A stretch of 64,000 nucleotides of DNA, from positions 1,302,001 through 1,366,000 of the forward strand of contig FSRV01000002.1 in the NCBI GenBank assembly GCA_900142905.1, given 5' to 3'. How positions within the stretch are numbered: position 1 is the stretch's first letter; each line of letters begins with the position of its first letter. Below, piece after piece: positions 34,587 through 43,526 of this stretch. The DNA is from Burkholderia sp. GAS332 (GTDB lineage: Bacteria; Pseudomonadota; Gammaproteobacteria; Burkholderiales; Burkholderiaceae). A program made the translations under genes and the position numbers. Below the pieces are notes generated by a model that saw only the letters and a program-made list of their open reading frames with translations, was not told the origin of the DNA and did not search any database.

Positions 34587-35431
34587 TGATCGAACTCGAC
34601 TACGCACACGACGGCGCCGTCGCGCTGCTGACGCTCAAGCGGCCGCCCGCGAACGCGTTCACGCCGGACGGTTTGCTGCAACTGCAGCAAACCGTCGAGC
34701 GTCTGAACGGCGAAGCGCGCGTGCGGGCCATTGTGATCACTGGCGACGGCCCGAAGTTCTTTAGCGCGGGCGCCGACCTGAACACGTTCGCTGACGGCAA
34801 TCGCGAAGTCGCGCGCACGGCGGCGACGCGCTTCGGTGCCGCGTTCGAGACCTTGCAGAACGCGAGGCCGGTGGTGATCGCCGCGATCAACGGCTACGCG
34901 ATGGGCGGTGGGCTCGAATGCGCGCTGGCCTGCGATATCCGTATCGCCGAGCAACACGCGTTGATGGCGCTGCCCGAAACGGCAGTGGGCTTGCTGCCAT
35001 GCGGCTGCGGCACGCAGACGCTGCCGTGGCTGGTCGGTGAAGGGTGGGCTAAGCGGATGATTCTGACGGGTGAACGCGTCGATGCGGCGACCGCATTGCG
35101 TATCGGTCTCGTCGAAGACGTGGTGGAAAAGGGCGCCGCGCGCGAGGCCGCGTTGGCGATGGCGGCGCGTGTCGCGACACTGAGCCCGCAAGCGGTCGGC
35201 TTCAGCAAGACGTTGATCCATCAGGGCCGCAACGGCGTGCCGCGCGCGGCGGCGCTCGCGGTGGAGCGGGAACGCTTTGTCGATCTGTTCGACGGCGCCG
35301 ACCAGCGCGAAGGTGTCAATGCGTTTCTCGAGAAACGTGCGCCACGCTGGCAGGTGACGCAAGCTGGACAGGTGGACCACGTAGCGCCCGCTGAGCAGGC
35401 TGCGAGCGTCGAGCAGGAGATCCGTCGATGA
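34583..35431 (+). CDS. Enoyl-CoA hydratase/isomerase family protein (methacrylyl-CoA hydratase candidate)
   Basis: 282 residues. Crotonase-fold motifs are FFSAGADLNTFADG (oxyanion hole) and NGYAMGGGLECALACDIRI and LPETAVGLLPCGCGTQTLPW. The two catalytic Glu positions (GGGLE and LPE) are both retained. In the operon order it would hydrate methacrylyl-CoA to 3-hydroxyisobutyryl-CoA for the next enzyme. It has a longer C-terminal tail (~25 residues beyond the fold) than many homologues. ATGA overlaps couple it to mmsB before and to the hydrolase after. Confidence 0.9.
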   Translation: MMIELDYAHDGAVALLTLKRPPANAFTPDGLLQLQQTVERLNGEARVRAIVITGDGPKFFSAGADLNTFADGNREVARTAATRFGAAFETLQNARPVVIAAINGYAMGGGLECALACDIRIAEQHALMALPETAVGLLPCGCGTQTLPWLVGEGWAKRMILTGERVDAATALRIGLVEDVVEKGAAREAALAMAARVATLSPQAVGFSKTLIHQGRNGVPRAAALAVERERFVDLFDGADQREGVNAFLEKRAPRWQVTQAGQVDHVAPAEQAASVEQEIRR

Positions 35432-36576
35432 GCGCCTTGCAGAGCGTCGCGCTCGATACGAGCGTAGAGGCGGAGCGCGAGATTCTGTTTCGCGTCGTCA
35501 ACCGTGTGGCGATCATCACGCTGAACCGGCCGGCCGCGCTCAATGCGCTGTCGCACGCGATGGTGCGGGAACTGACCGTGCTGGTCGAACATTGCCGTAC
35601 CGATGATGGGATCGTTGCCCTTGTGCTCAAAGGCGCGGGCGCCAAGGGTTTTTGCGCCGGCGGCGATGTGCGCGAGGTGCAGCGGCTCGCGAAGAATGGC
35701 GATAGCCGGTGGCTGGCGTTTTTCGTCGATGAATACCGGCTCGACTATGCGCTGCACACGTTTCCGAAGCCCGTGGTCGCCTTGCTCGACGGGATCTCGA
35801 TGGGCGGCGGCATGGGGCTCGGGCAGGCGGCGCGGCTGCGGATCGTCACTGAGCGGAGCAAGATCGCGATGCCGGAGACGCGCATTGGGTTCCTGCCCGA
35901 TGTCGGTGCGACGCGTTTTCTGAGCGTGATGCCGGCGGAGGTTGAACTGTATGTTGGGCTCACTGGGGTGACGTTATCCGGCGCGGATGCGTTGCGCTTG
36001 CAACTGGCGGATCTGTGTGTGCCGGCTGAGTGGCTTGGGACTTTTGAAGAGCGCTTGCAGCGCATGTCGCATACGGGGGATTTGATGGCGGCGTTGCGTG
36101 GAGTGTTCGAGCCGCCGTGCAATATCATTCCGCATGCTGCGTTGGGGCCTTTTACTCAGTTGATCCTTAGGCATTTTGATCGGCGCTCGAGTATCGAGCG
36201 GATTGTCGCGACGTTGCGTCATGATCTGGCGCGCGAGCCCGCGCGGGAGGTGAGGCAGTGGCTGCAGGCTGCTTATGATGCGATGGTTGGGCATTCGCCT
36301 ACGATGCTTTATGTCACCCGGGAGGCTTTGCTGCGCGGGCGGCAGATGACTTTGGCGGAGTGTTTTCGGATGGAGTTGGGGATCGTCAAGCGGGTGATCG
36401 AGGAAGGCGATTTCTGCGAAGGCGTTAGGGCGCAGTTGATCGATAAGGATCGGAAGTGCAGGTGGGCGCCTGCGACGCTTGCCGAGGTGCGGCCGGAGCG
36501 AGTTCGGCATTTTTTGGCTTCGCCTTGGAAGAGGGAGGGGCATCCGTTGGTTGCTTTGGGTGCTGAAGCGCTATGA
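35428..36576 (+). CDS. 3-hydroxyisobutyryl-CoA hydrolase
   Basis: 382 residues, the usual length for HIBCH, longer than simple hydratases. It releases free 3-hydroxyisobutyrate for MmsB. Motifs are NRPAALNALSHAMVRELTVL, GFCAGGDVREVQRLA, ISMGGGMGLGQAARLRIVTE and MPETRIGFLPDVGATRFLS, the last specific to HIBCH-type members. The C-terminal KDRKCRWAPATLAEV is also typical. It overlaps the preceding gene by 4 bp and ends the operon. Codon use in its second half drifts to more T- and A-ending codons than upstream genes. Confidence 0.92.
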   Translation: MSALQSVALDTSVEAEREILFRVVNRVAIITLNRPAALNALSHAMVRELTVLVEHCRTDDGIVALVLKGAGAKGFCAGGDVREVQRLAKNGDSRWLAFFVDEYRLDYALHTFPKPVVALLDGISMGGGMGLGQAARLRIVTERSKIAMPETRIGFLPDVGATRFLSVMPAEVELYVGLTGVTLSGADALRLQLADLCVPAEWLGTFEERLQRMSHTGDLMAALRGVFEPPCNIIPHAALGPFTQLILRHFDRRSSIERIVATLRHDLAREPAREVRQWLQAAYDAMVGHSPTMLYVTREALLRGRQMTLAECFRMELGIVKRVIEEGDFCEGVRAQLIDKDRKCRWAPATLAEVRPERVRHFLASPWKREGHPLVALGAEAL

Positions 36577-36876
36577 GGTAGTCGACGTTTGTTGTTCTGT
36601 ATTCCTACGGTGTTGGCCTTTCCTTGTTTTCTTATCGGTGTATTAGCGTCGCCCCTGTGCGGGGCGGCACCTACTTTTCTTTGCCGCCGCAAAGAAAAGT
36701 AGGCAAAAGAAAGCGGCTCGAAGCCCCTGCTAAGCGGGTCCCTCGCGCAGTTACGGTAGTGGTGCATCTGGAATCTGTGCTCTCGCACATTCGGCGTCAG
36801 TGACAAGGCAGTCATACTTCCGGCGGCGCTGCGCGCGCCGACGCGGTGGTTCTTGATGTGCGTCGGCGTGCTCTCG
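36577..36876. other. Intergenic region with a Paraburkholderia-type repeat
   Basis: This 300-bp stretch holds the inverted-repeat element at 36645-36720. I see no gene in the remainder, including the AT-poor part from 36720 to the MFS gene. Confidence 0.55.
36645..36720. repeat. Intergenic inverted-repeat element, REP-like, common in Paraburkholderia
   Basis: A short GC hairpin (GCCCC / GGGGC near 36651-36665) is followed by a perfect 14-bp inverted repeat CTACTTTTCTTTGC (36671-36684), 4-nt loop, GCAAAGAAAAGTAG (36689-36702), then GGCAAAAGAAAGCGGCTCG. I recall this sequence as a frequent intergenic repeat in the genus; that is memory, not a search. It may act as a bidirectional terminator between the convergent valine operon and the MFS gene. 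Confidence 0.7.
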
Positions 36877-38133
36877 TTAACCTTGTCCGACTGTGTCACC
36901 CCTCAGGGCGACCGTCGGGGGTAACGCGCTTTGCGCCCCGTGTACCCGGGAAACCCAGAACACACCGACCAGTGCGATGGCGACTGCGACCCATCCGACC
37001 GTGCCATATCCCACGATTTGCCCGGTCGGCGAACTGCTCAGCATCAAGCCGCCAATCCATGCGCCACACCCCGTGCCTAAGGCCTGTAGCGCACTGTTGG
37101 CGCTAAGAAATGCACCCCGGCGGGCAGGCTCCGGCACGGTTGTCAGCAGTGACTGCATGGGTACCATCCGTCCTGACATTAGCACCATGAAAAATGGGAA
37201 AAACATCACCAGTGCGTAGAACGGCAAATCCGGCAGATGCGTCACAAACAGGACGGGCAGAAACGAAAGTACCGCCGCAATCCGGAATACGCGCCGTGTG
37301 CCGAACCGATCCGCAAGTCTGCCCACCCGGCGCGATGTGAAGAACGTTGCCGCGCCACCCGCCATATACAACCAGGATAACTGCGCCGGGGCCACGCCGT
37401 GATTGGCGACCAACACCGGTGAGATAAACGGGATTACCAGCATGTGCGCGACCATCATCATGAAAGTCAGCGCAAACGCATTCATGTGCCGCGGGTTGCT
37501 CAACAGCCGCCACAATTCAGGCAACACCTCGCCAAGCGCCGGCTGGCGGCGGCTCAAATGCTCAGCAAGCGAAGGGACTAGTTGCCACCCAGCCGCCCAG
37601 ACGAGCAGCGACAACACCACCAGCAAATAGAACGGCGCCGCCCAGTTGAAGTGCGCGCCGAGCATCACGCCGGCCGGCACGCCGGCAATCGCAGCCAGTG
37701 AAAAGGCCGTCATGATCGTGCCGGTCGCGGCGCCGCGGCGTTGCACCGGGATCACGTCGCCAACAATCGCCATGATCACCGAGCCCAACACGCCACCCGT
37801 AATGCCGGCAAAGGCGCGCGCGGCAAGTAGAAGGGGGAAGCTGCTCGCCAATGCGCATGCGAGATTCGACACAGCAAACAGCGCATAGACGGTCAGCAAC
37901 AAACGACGCCGGTCGAAGCGATCGATATAGGTCGCCGCGAATAACCCCGACAACCCCGAACACCACGAATACGCGGATACGGCCGTCGCAAACGCGGACG
38001 GCGTGATACCGAACGAGTGCATGATCTGCGGGCCGAGCGGCATCATCACCATGAAGTCCATGATGATGGTGAACTGCGTCAGCGCAAGCAGCCACAGCAA
38101 ACGGCGCTCGTGCTTTGTGCTAATTGAATACAT
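36877..38133 (-). CDS. MFS transporter, drug/sugar exporter type
   Basis: 418 residues with twelve predicted membrane segments. Typical DHA1-like features are DFMVMMPLGPQIMHSFGITP in the first helix, the loop motif DRFDRRRLLL and RAFAGITGGVLGSVIMAIVG. The second half has GRLADRFGTRRVFRIAAVLS. The substrate is unknown. It follows the siderophore-interacting protein gene by 77 bp on the same strand, so it could be part of that iron-related unit and export a siderophore or metal-stress product. This is inference only. Confidence 0.82.
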   Translation of the reverse strand: MYSISTKHERRLLWLLALTQFTIIMDFMVMMPLGPQIMHSFGITPSAFATAVSAYSWCSGLSGLFAATYIDRFDRRRLLLTVYALFAVSNLACALASSFPLLLAARAFAGITGGVLGSVIMAIVGDVIPVQRRGAATGTIMTAFSLAAIAGVPAGVMLGAHFNWAAPFYLLVVLSLLVWAAGWQLVPSLAEHLSRRQPALGEVLPELWRLLSNPRHMNAFALTFMMMVAHMLVIPFISPVLVANHGVAPAQLSWLYMAGGAATFFTSRRVGRLADRFGTRRVFRIAAVLSFLPVLFVTHLPDLPFYALVMFFPFFMVLMSGRMVPMQSLLTTVPEPARRGAFLSANSALQALGTGCGAWIGGLMLSSSPTGQIVGYGTVGWVAVAIALVGVFWVSRVHGAQSALPPTVALRGDTVGQG

Positions 38134-38210
38134 CAGTCAATCCCTTGTTTTTGTTCGACGCACGCCGCTTGCAAGGCTCGCGCAGTTCATCGCGCGCACG
38201 CTGCGGACAG

Positions 38211-39038
38211 TCAGTCGTCGAGCGATTCATGTACCGCTTCGGCACCCTGTTTCCAGTAGCTAGCCGCGCGAATGCGCGACTTCTCGACGCCACGTTCGGT
38301 GCACAGGTGGTAGCGCACCGCACGCATCGTCGCGGATTCGCCAGCGGCCCATACGTAGCCTTCACCGTCTTCGGGCAAATAGATTTCGCGTACCGCTTGC
38401 AGCAAGGCCTCGCCGCGATAGCCCGATTCGCTGCGATGGCGCCAGACAATATGCAGCTCGGCACGCGTCGCGAATTCGATCTGCGCCGACGGATCGGCCA
38501 CTTCGATTACCGCCGCGACGCGTGTGCCGGCAGGCAACTCTTCGAGGCGGCGGGCAATGGCCGGCAGCGCGGTGTCGTCGCCGATCAGCAGATGCCAGTC
38601 GAAGCCGGTCGGTATCACCAGCGAGCCACGCGGACCGCCAATGCCGAGATACTGGCCCACCTTGGCTTGCGCCGCCCACGTCGCGGCCGGACCGGCCTCG
38701 TGCATGGCGAACTCGATGTCCAGTTCGCGCGCTTCAGCGTCGAAGCGGCGCGGCGTGAAATCGCGTGCGATCGGTCGCGGCTGGCCGGCGGGAAACACCG
38801 GACCGTCAGGGCCGGCTTCCGGCAGTGCCGGTTTGTCGGCGCCGGGTTCGGGGAAGAATACTTTGATGTGATCGTCGAACGATGCGGAGACGAAGTCGTG
38901 CAGATCCTCGCCAGTCAAGGTGACGCGAATCATATGCGGGGTCAGTGCGTGCACCTCTTTGACCTGCAACAGACGGAACTTCAGCGGATGTCGTACGCGA
39001 TAGACCGCCAGATCGGCCCGGTTGTCATTTGCCAGCAT
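38211..39038 (-). CDS. Siderophore-interacting protein, NADPH-dependent ferric-chelate reductase (YqjH/ViuB-like)
   Basis: 275 residues. Features of the SIP flavoprotein family: MIRVTLTGEDLHDFV, IARDFTPRRFD (FAD-binding, RxxT/S-type), GQYLGIGGPRGSLVIP, LIGDDTALPAIARRLEELP, WAAGESATMRAVRYHL and a closing YWKQGAEAVHE. Such cytoplasmic enzymes reduce ferric siderophores with NAD(P)H, releasing ferrous iron. The upstream gene on the same strand (81 bp away) encodes a PadR protein with a metal-binding-type extension, as in the E. coli YqjI-YqjH pair, so control by that repressor is very likely. Confidence 0.9.
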   Translation of the reverse strand: MLANDNRADLAVYRVRHPLKFRLLQVKEVHALTPHMIRVTLTGEDLHDFVSASFDDHIKVFFPEPGADKPALPEAGPDGPVFPAGQPRPIARDFTPRRFDAEARELDIEFAMHEAGPAATWAAQAKVGQYLGIGGPRGSLVIPTGFDWHLLIGDDTALPAIARRLEELPAGTRVAAVIEVADPSAQIEFATRAELHIVWRHRSESGYRGEALLQAVREIYLPEDGEGYVWAAGESATMRAVRYHLCTERGVEKSRIRAASYWKQGAEAVHESLDD

Positions 39039-39119
39039 AAGCGTGCTACTCCTGTTGGTTTGATTGGCGCACGAAGGTGCTCATGAGCATCTTCGACGCG
39101 AGTGTCGGATGGCGCGATC

Positions 39120-40187
39120 TCAGGCGGTGAATTCGCCGCCGCCTTCGTCGCTGCCGGGATTGCCTTCGCCTTCGATTTCCTTCGTCGCGCGCATCAGGAT
39201 CGCGGCGATGCGGCGCTGTTCGTCTGCGGGGACGTTGTCACGACGCAGGAGCGCATGTTTCAGCGCGCGGCGCGCTTCGCTCAGTTCGGGCAGCCAGCCG
39301 CCTTCGCTGATGTCAGCCGGCTCTTCACCGGCAAACGCGCGGCGCACGGAATCCATTTTTCGGGCGATATGCGTGAGTTTGGCGAGCATCAATTCGACGC
39401 GGTCGCGGTTGGCGCCTAGGTACTCGCGGCCCGTTTCCGACAGTTCGTAACGCTTACGGTTGCCTTCGAGTTGCACCGTCACGTAGCCGAGTTCTTCCAG
39501 ATAGGTGAGCGCCGGATAGACCATGCCGGGACTCGGGCTATAGAAGCCGTTCGAGCGCGTTTCGAGTGCCTTGATCAGTTCGTAGCCGTGGCTCGGCTGC
39601 GCTTCGATCATCGAAAGCAGCAGCAATTGCAGATCGTCGGAGCTGAATTTGCGGCCGCGCGGAAAACCGTCGCCGTCGCCACCGAAGCCGCCCGGGCCGC
39701 CGCCGAAACGCCCACCACGGCCGCCGCCGCGATGCTCGTGATGGCGGCCGATCGCGTGCCACAGTGCGTGCAGGGAGAAGCGGTCGTGGCCGTAGCCGAA
39801 TCCGCCGCGGTCGTCGCGTTCACCGCGTTCACCGCGCCCGCCATGGTGGCCATAGCCGCGCTCGTCGCCTTGGAACTCATGTCGGCCGCCATCACGGCCG
39901 CGTCCGTCGCCGCGGAACTCGTGTCGGGCGCCGCGGCCACGCTCGTCGTCGTGAAACTCGTGCCGGCCGCCACGGCCACGCTCGTCGCCGTGAAACTCGT
40001 CCCGGTCGCCACGCCCGCCGCGACGGCGGTCGAAGCCTTCACCGCGTGCTTCACCACCGCGTTCGCCGCCGAACGTGTAGTGACGGGCGAACGCATGCCA
40101 AAGCGCATGCAAAGACGGGCGGTCATGCCCGGCGAAGAAACCGTCGTCCGCGCCACGCGAACGGGAAAAACGATGTTGATGACGCAT
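39120..40187 (-). CDS. PadR-family regulator with long His/Arg/Gly-rich N-terminal extension (YqjI-like)
   Basis: 355 residues from MRHQHRFSRSRG; this ATG has GGGAG 8 nt upstream, better than the ATG at 40202. The C-terminal half is a PadR winged helix (SSDDLQLLLLSMIEAQPSHG, GMVYPALTYLEELGYVTVQL, KRYELSETGREYL). The first ~185 residues are low-complexity: four ~14-residue copies of RHEF-x2-D-x-RGRG type and two copies of SLHALWHA followed by His/Arg runs. E. coli YqjI has a His-rich N-terminus that binds nickel and represses ferric reductase YqjH. The downstream SIP gene makes the same logic likely here. Palindromes lie just upstream of the start. Confidence 0.88.
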   Translation of the reverse strand: MRHQHRFSRSRGADDGFFAGHDRPSLHALWHAFARHYTFGGERGGEARGEGFDRRRGGRGDRDEFHGDERGRGGRHEFHDDERGRGARHEFRGDGRGRDGGRHEFQGDERGYGHHGGRGERGERDDRGGFGYGHDRFSLHALWHAIGRHHEHRGGGRGGRFGGGPGGFGGDGDGFPRGRKFSSDDLQLLLLSMIEAQPSHGYELIKALETRSNGFYSPSPGMVYPALTYLEELGYVTVQLEGNRKRYELSETGREYLGANRDRVELMLAKLTHIARKMDSVRRAFAGEEPADISEGGWLPELSEARRALKHALLRRDNVPADEQRRIAAILMRATKEIEGEGNPGSDEGGGEFTA

Positions 40188-40206
40188 CTTGGGTACTCCC
40201 ATTTGT

Positions 40207-40236
40207 ATCTTAAGATGTGTCGTAAGATATATATCT
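40207..40236 (-). promoter_or_regulatory. Paired AT-rich palindromes, PadR operator candidate
   Basis: Perfect palindromes ATCTTAAGAT (40207-40216) and AGATATATATCT (40225-40236) sit just upstream of the padR-like start. E. coli YqjI-type operators are also AT-rich inverted repeats at the promoter. Confidence 0.6.
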
Positions 40237-40463
40237 AAAGATCGTTTGTCAAACTCATTTTTTGCATCTACGGAGTTTTGTTCGTAGCGGATCCGTTTTT
40301 TCTACTTGTCTGCCGACGATCACGAACGCTGTCAGCATCGGGCGGCCACCGGCCACGTGCGGCCTTTGGACAGGTACGCTGGAATCGCTGACAATCGCAC
40401 GTCGAGCGCCGATTCTCGGCGCGTAGTCATATCCGTTGTTAGGCTTTCCAACCAGAGGTAGTC

Positions 40464-41702
40464 GTGAACAGCGTTTCAATTGAGGCCGTTGCACCGGGCG
40501 ATGCCGACGTGTTTGTGGCACGTCAACCCGTCATGGATCGGGCGGGTCGCCTTGTCGCATACGAGCTTCTTTTCAGGGACGGCCCCGCCGGGGGCGCGCG
40601 GATCGGCGACGAACTGCGCTGTACGAGCGCGGTGACAGAACGCGCAGTGGGCTCGATCGGTCTCGAACGGCTGGCCGGGAGCAAGGCCTGCTTCCTGAAC
40701 TGCCCACCTGATTTTCTGTTTTCGGACTACCCGTATGTGCTGCCGGCGTCACGTTTCGTTCTTGAGATTCCGGAGTCTGTCGAGCTGACATCGAGTCTTT
40801 CGCGCCGATGCAGTGAGTTGCGAGGGGCGGGCTTCCAGATTGCTCTGGACGACGTCAAGAGCATGACTGACGAGATCCGATGGTTTCTTCCTGCCGTCGA
40901 CATCGTCAAGATCGACTGGCCGTTCGTGGAACGTGCGGCGTTACCAGGGCTGGTCAGTCAGTTCAAACGTGCGGGAAAGGTCGTGCTCGCCGAGAAAATC
41001 GATAGTCCAGAGGATGCGGAGCTTGCCCGGCAACTGGGTTGTGATCTGCTGCAGGGTTTTTATTTTGCCAAACCGCAGATTCTTTCAGGCAAGCGCGCGA
41101 TGCCGCCAGTCAAGGCGATTCTTCACGTGTTCGAACTGGTTGGCAGCGATGCCCCGTTGGGTACGATTGCGCAGGCGTTGAGAGAGACGCCCATGCTGGT
41201 TGCCCAACTGTTACGGCTGGCCAACACCAGCGAGCAGCCTAACGGCAAAACGGAGCGCATTTCATCGCTCATGCAGGCACTCTCGATCGCCGGTAGTCGC
41301 AGACTTCTGCATTGGTGCGGACTGCTGCTTTACGTTGACCGGGACGGGCTTCCAGCCGAGGATGATCCACTTGTGCTGCTTGCGCAACGACGGGCACATT
41401 TCATGGAAGAGGCGATCGACGCGATGCCGGACGGATCGCGCGCGCTGGCGGCCGCTGCCCATCTGACGGGCATGCTGTCGCTACTCCATGTCGCGTATCA
41501 CATGGAACTGCGCAGCTTCGTCGAGGAGCTACCCGTTGCTGATTCCATCCGGGTGGCCATCCTTAGCGGCGGCGGTGTACTCGGCGAATTGCTGTCGGTC
41601 GCGGCGCTGCTTGAACGGGGCGATGTGGACGCGGCGACGGTGAGACTTCAAGGGCTGGCGGATTCTCCCGCAGGGGTTCGGAAGATCGTCGAGTGCTACT
41701 GA
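40464..41702 (+). CDS. EAL-HDOD signalling protein with degenerate EAL domain
   Basis: 412 residues from a GTG start preceded by AGAGGT. The N-terminal half is an EAL fold (VFVARQPVMDRAGRLVAYEL, LEIPESVE, VDIVKIDWPF, GCDLLQGFYFAKPQ). The signature EAL is replaced by ELL, the catalytic DDFG by DDVK, and EGVE by EKID, so c-di-GMP hydrolysis is unlikely. The second half (~200-400) is an HDOD domain (PLGTIAQALRETPMLVAQLL, SRRLLHWCGLLLYV). Proteins of this architecture are regulatory adaptors in motility or biofilm control. It is a single gene, divergent from the padR-like gene. Confidence 0.88.
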   Translation: MNSVSIEAVAPGDADVFVARQPVMDRAGRLVAYELLFRDGPAGGARIGDELRCTSAVTERAVGSIGLERLAGSKACFLNCPPDFLFSDYPYVLPASRFVLEIPESVELTSSLSRRCSELRGAGFQIALDDVKSMTDEIRWFLPAVDIVKIDWPFVERAALPGLVSQFKRAGKVVLAEKIDSPEDAELARQLGCDLLQGFYFAKPQILSGKRAMPPVKAILHVFELVGSDAPLGTIAQALRETPMLVAQLLRLANTSEQPNGKTERISSLMQALSIAGSRRLLHWCGLLLYVDRDGLPAEDDPLVLLAQRRAHFMEEAIDAMPDGSRALAAAAHLTGMLSLLHVAYHMELRSFVEELPVADSIRVAILSGGGVLGELLSVAALLERGDVDAATVRLQGLADSPAGVRKIVECY

Positions 41703-42243
41703 CGCGGTTTCCAGTATCACGAGCGGTAGGGCGGCCAACCTTGGGCTCACTAAAAACCATGACGGACGGGTTTGGCGGCAGTAACCAGTCTGCCGGTGGG
41801 CCCCCCGATCGGTGTTGGCGATCACCGATCAGGGTGTTTGGACCCACTATTCGCTGCTCATCCTCCATCTGGGACACCCGCCGTTGGATGGACGGTAAAC
41901 CGTCTTCTCCGAGCCATCCAACTAGTCCAGACGAAACTCAATGTGAATCGCGTGGTGCGGTTGCTGGACCGCCACACCGCCGCGCGTAGCAGGCCGATAC
42001 CGTGCCGCCTGCACATAGCTCCGAGCAGCCGCCGCAAATTCGTCACCCCATCAACGGCAACCCATTGGCAGTTGGAGGTCGAACCGTCCGCTTCGATCGC
42101 GCAGTCGAAATCGACACTCCCTTCATGCATTTATAATGCCAAAAAGTCATTAAATTAATGACATTCATGCTCTCGTGAAATCGCCAGAAAGCGCCGAGAA
42201 TCTCGTTCAGCGCGGCATTGGCCGTATTCACGGAGCAACGAAC
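41703..42243. other. Intergenic region with one palindrome, no gene recognised
   Basis: About 540 bp. Open frames on either strand have no recognisable similarity and poor codon character. An AT-rich segment from 42125 contains the palindrome listed separately and is the probable promoter of the NmrA-type gene. A decayed gene cannot be excluded. Confidence 0.5.
42146..42162. promoter_or_regulatory. Operator candidate upstream of the NmrA-type gene
   Basis: 17-bp inverted repeat GTCATTAA A TTAATGAC, perfect apart from its central base, in the AT-rich promoter region about 80 bp before the start. The regulator is not adjacent. Confidence 0.45.
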
Positions 42244-43113
42244 ATGTATGCAATTACGGGTGTGACAGGGCAGGTGGGTGGCGCGGCGGCGCGCGCCTTA
42301 TTGGAGGCGGGGCATGCAGTGCGCGCCGTGTTACGCGACAAAAGCAAGGCAGCGGAGTGGCGGGAGCGGGGCGCCGAAGTGGCGGTCGCGTCCTTCGACG
42401 ATGCGGACGCACTCGCCGCGGCGTTCAGCGGTACGGCGGGCGTCTTCGTGATGGTGGCGCCGAACTTCGCGCCGCAGCCGGGCTATCCGAACGCGCACGC
42501 CGCGGTGGCGGTGCTGAAAGAGGCGCTGATTCAGGCACGGCCTGAGCGCGTCGCGGCGCTGTCGTCGATCGGCGGCCAGCGCAAGTCGGGTCTGGGTCTC
42601 ATCACGCAGGTGCATCTTCTCGAAGAAGCGCTCGCGGATCTGCCCATTCCGACGGCGATTTTGCGGCCCGCGTGGTTCATGGAGAACTCGCTGTGGGATA
42701 TCGCACCGGCGCGCGAAACGGGCGTGATGCCGAGCTTCCTGCAACCGCTCGGCCGTGCGTATCCGATGATCGCGACTGCGGATATCGGCCGGGTGATCGC
42801 CGAAACGCTTGCTCAGACGTGGCAGGGTCGCCGCGTGATCGAGATCGAAGGGCCGCGGCGCTATACGCAAGATGAAATCGCCGCGATGCTTGGCGACGTG
42901 CTCGGGCGCTCGGTGAAGGCTCAAGCGGTGCCGCGCGATCAGTGGGAAGCGCTGTTCCAGTCGCAAGGCACGGGCTGGCCTACGCCGCGCATCGAGATGA
43001 TCGACGGCTTCAATTCAGGGTGGATCGATTTCGAAGATGGCGTGAACGAGCGGGTGGTTGGCAGCACCGCTTATCAGACGGTGCTGGCTGAATTGGTCGA
43101 GCGGGCGGGTTGA
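42244..43113 (+). CDS. NmrA-family NAD(P)-binding protein
   Basis: 289 residues from MYAITGVTGQVGGAAARALL; the frame is open 23 codons further upstream without a start context. The Rossmann motif TGVTGQVG lies at the extreme N-terminus, and the fold continues as in NmrA/QOR2-type atypical short-chain dehydrogenases (HAVRAVLRDKSKAAEW, VASFDDADALAAAFSG, PIPTAILRPAWFMENSLWDI, IEIEGPRRYTQDEIAAMLGD). These proteins sense the NADP/NADPH ratio or reduce quinones. There is no operon partner. A 17-bp inverted repeat in its promoter suggests dedicated regulation. Confidence 0.85.
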   Translation: MYAITGVTGQVGGAAARALLEAGHAVRAVLRDKSKAAEWRERGAEVAVASFDDADALAAAFSGTAGVFVMVAPNFAPQPGYPNAHAAVAVLKEALIQARPERVAALSSIGGQRKSGLGLITQVHLLEEALADLPIPTAILRPAWFMENSLWDIAPARETGVMPSFLQPLGRAYPMIATADIGRVIAETLAQTWQGRRVIEIEGPRRYTQDEIAAMLGDVLGRSVKAQAVPRDQWEALFQSQGTGWPTPRIEMIDGFNSGWIDFEDGVNERVVGSTAYQTVLAELVERAG

Positions 43114-43526
43114 GCCTTAACGGCTCCGTACCGGTTCTGTGCATGGGCGGGCGGTGTAGCGCTGACGGAGGGCGGCAAGCCCGCAATGCCGCCGCCTGCC
43201 CACTCGTCATACAAAATCATAGTCGTCCACCGTTTGTGTATAGCCGCCGTTTGCCCCCGTCGTCCTCTCAACGTCGAAGAGCACACGGAGGTTGATATCT
43301 CTAACCGCCTTATAGCCGGCCAATACGACCGCCCGTTTGACCGCACGCTGGGCAATAACAAATGCGTGCGCCATCAAACCGACAAACTGACGCCATTTCG
43401 CGACATTTCGTACGGATTGTCACTACGCCGCGTGCGCGCTGTCAGAATCGGGCATGCGCCACGACAACAGTTCAAAAGCGTCAGACGATAAGAAGTCCAT
43501 CAGGTTAGTCGGAGTGAGCTGCGACC
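43114..43526. other. Intergenic region, no gene seen
   Basis: About 410 bp upstream of the first LuxR-type gene. I find no credible coding sequence, RNA gene or strong inverted repeat. Confidence 0.5.
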
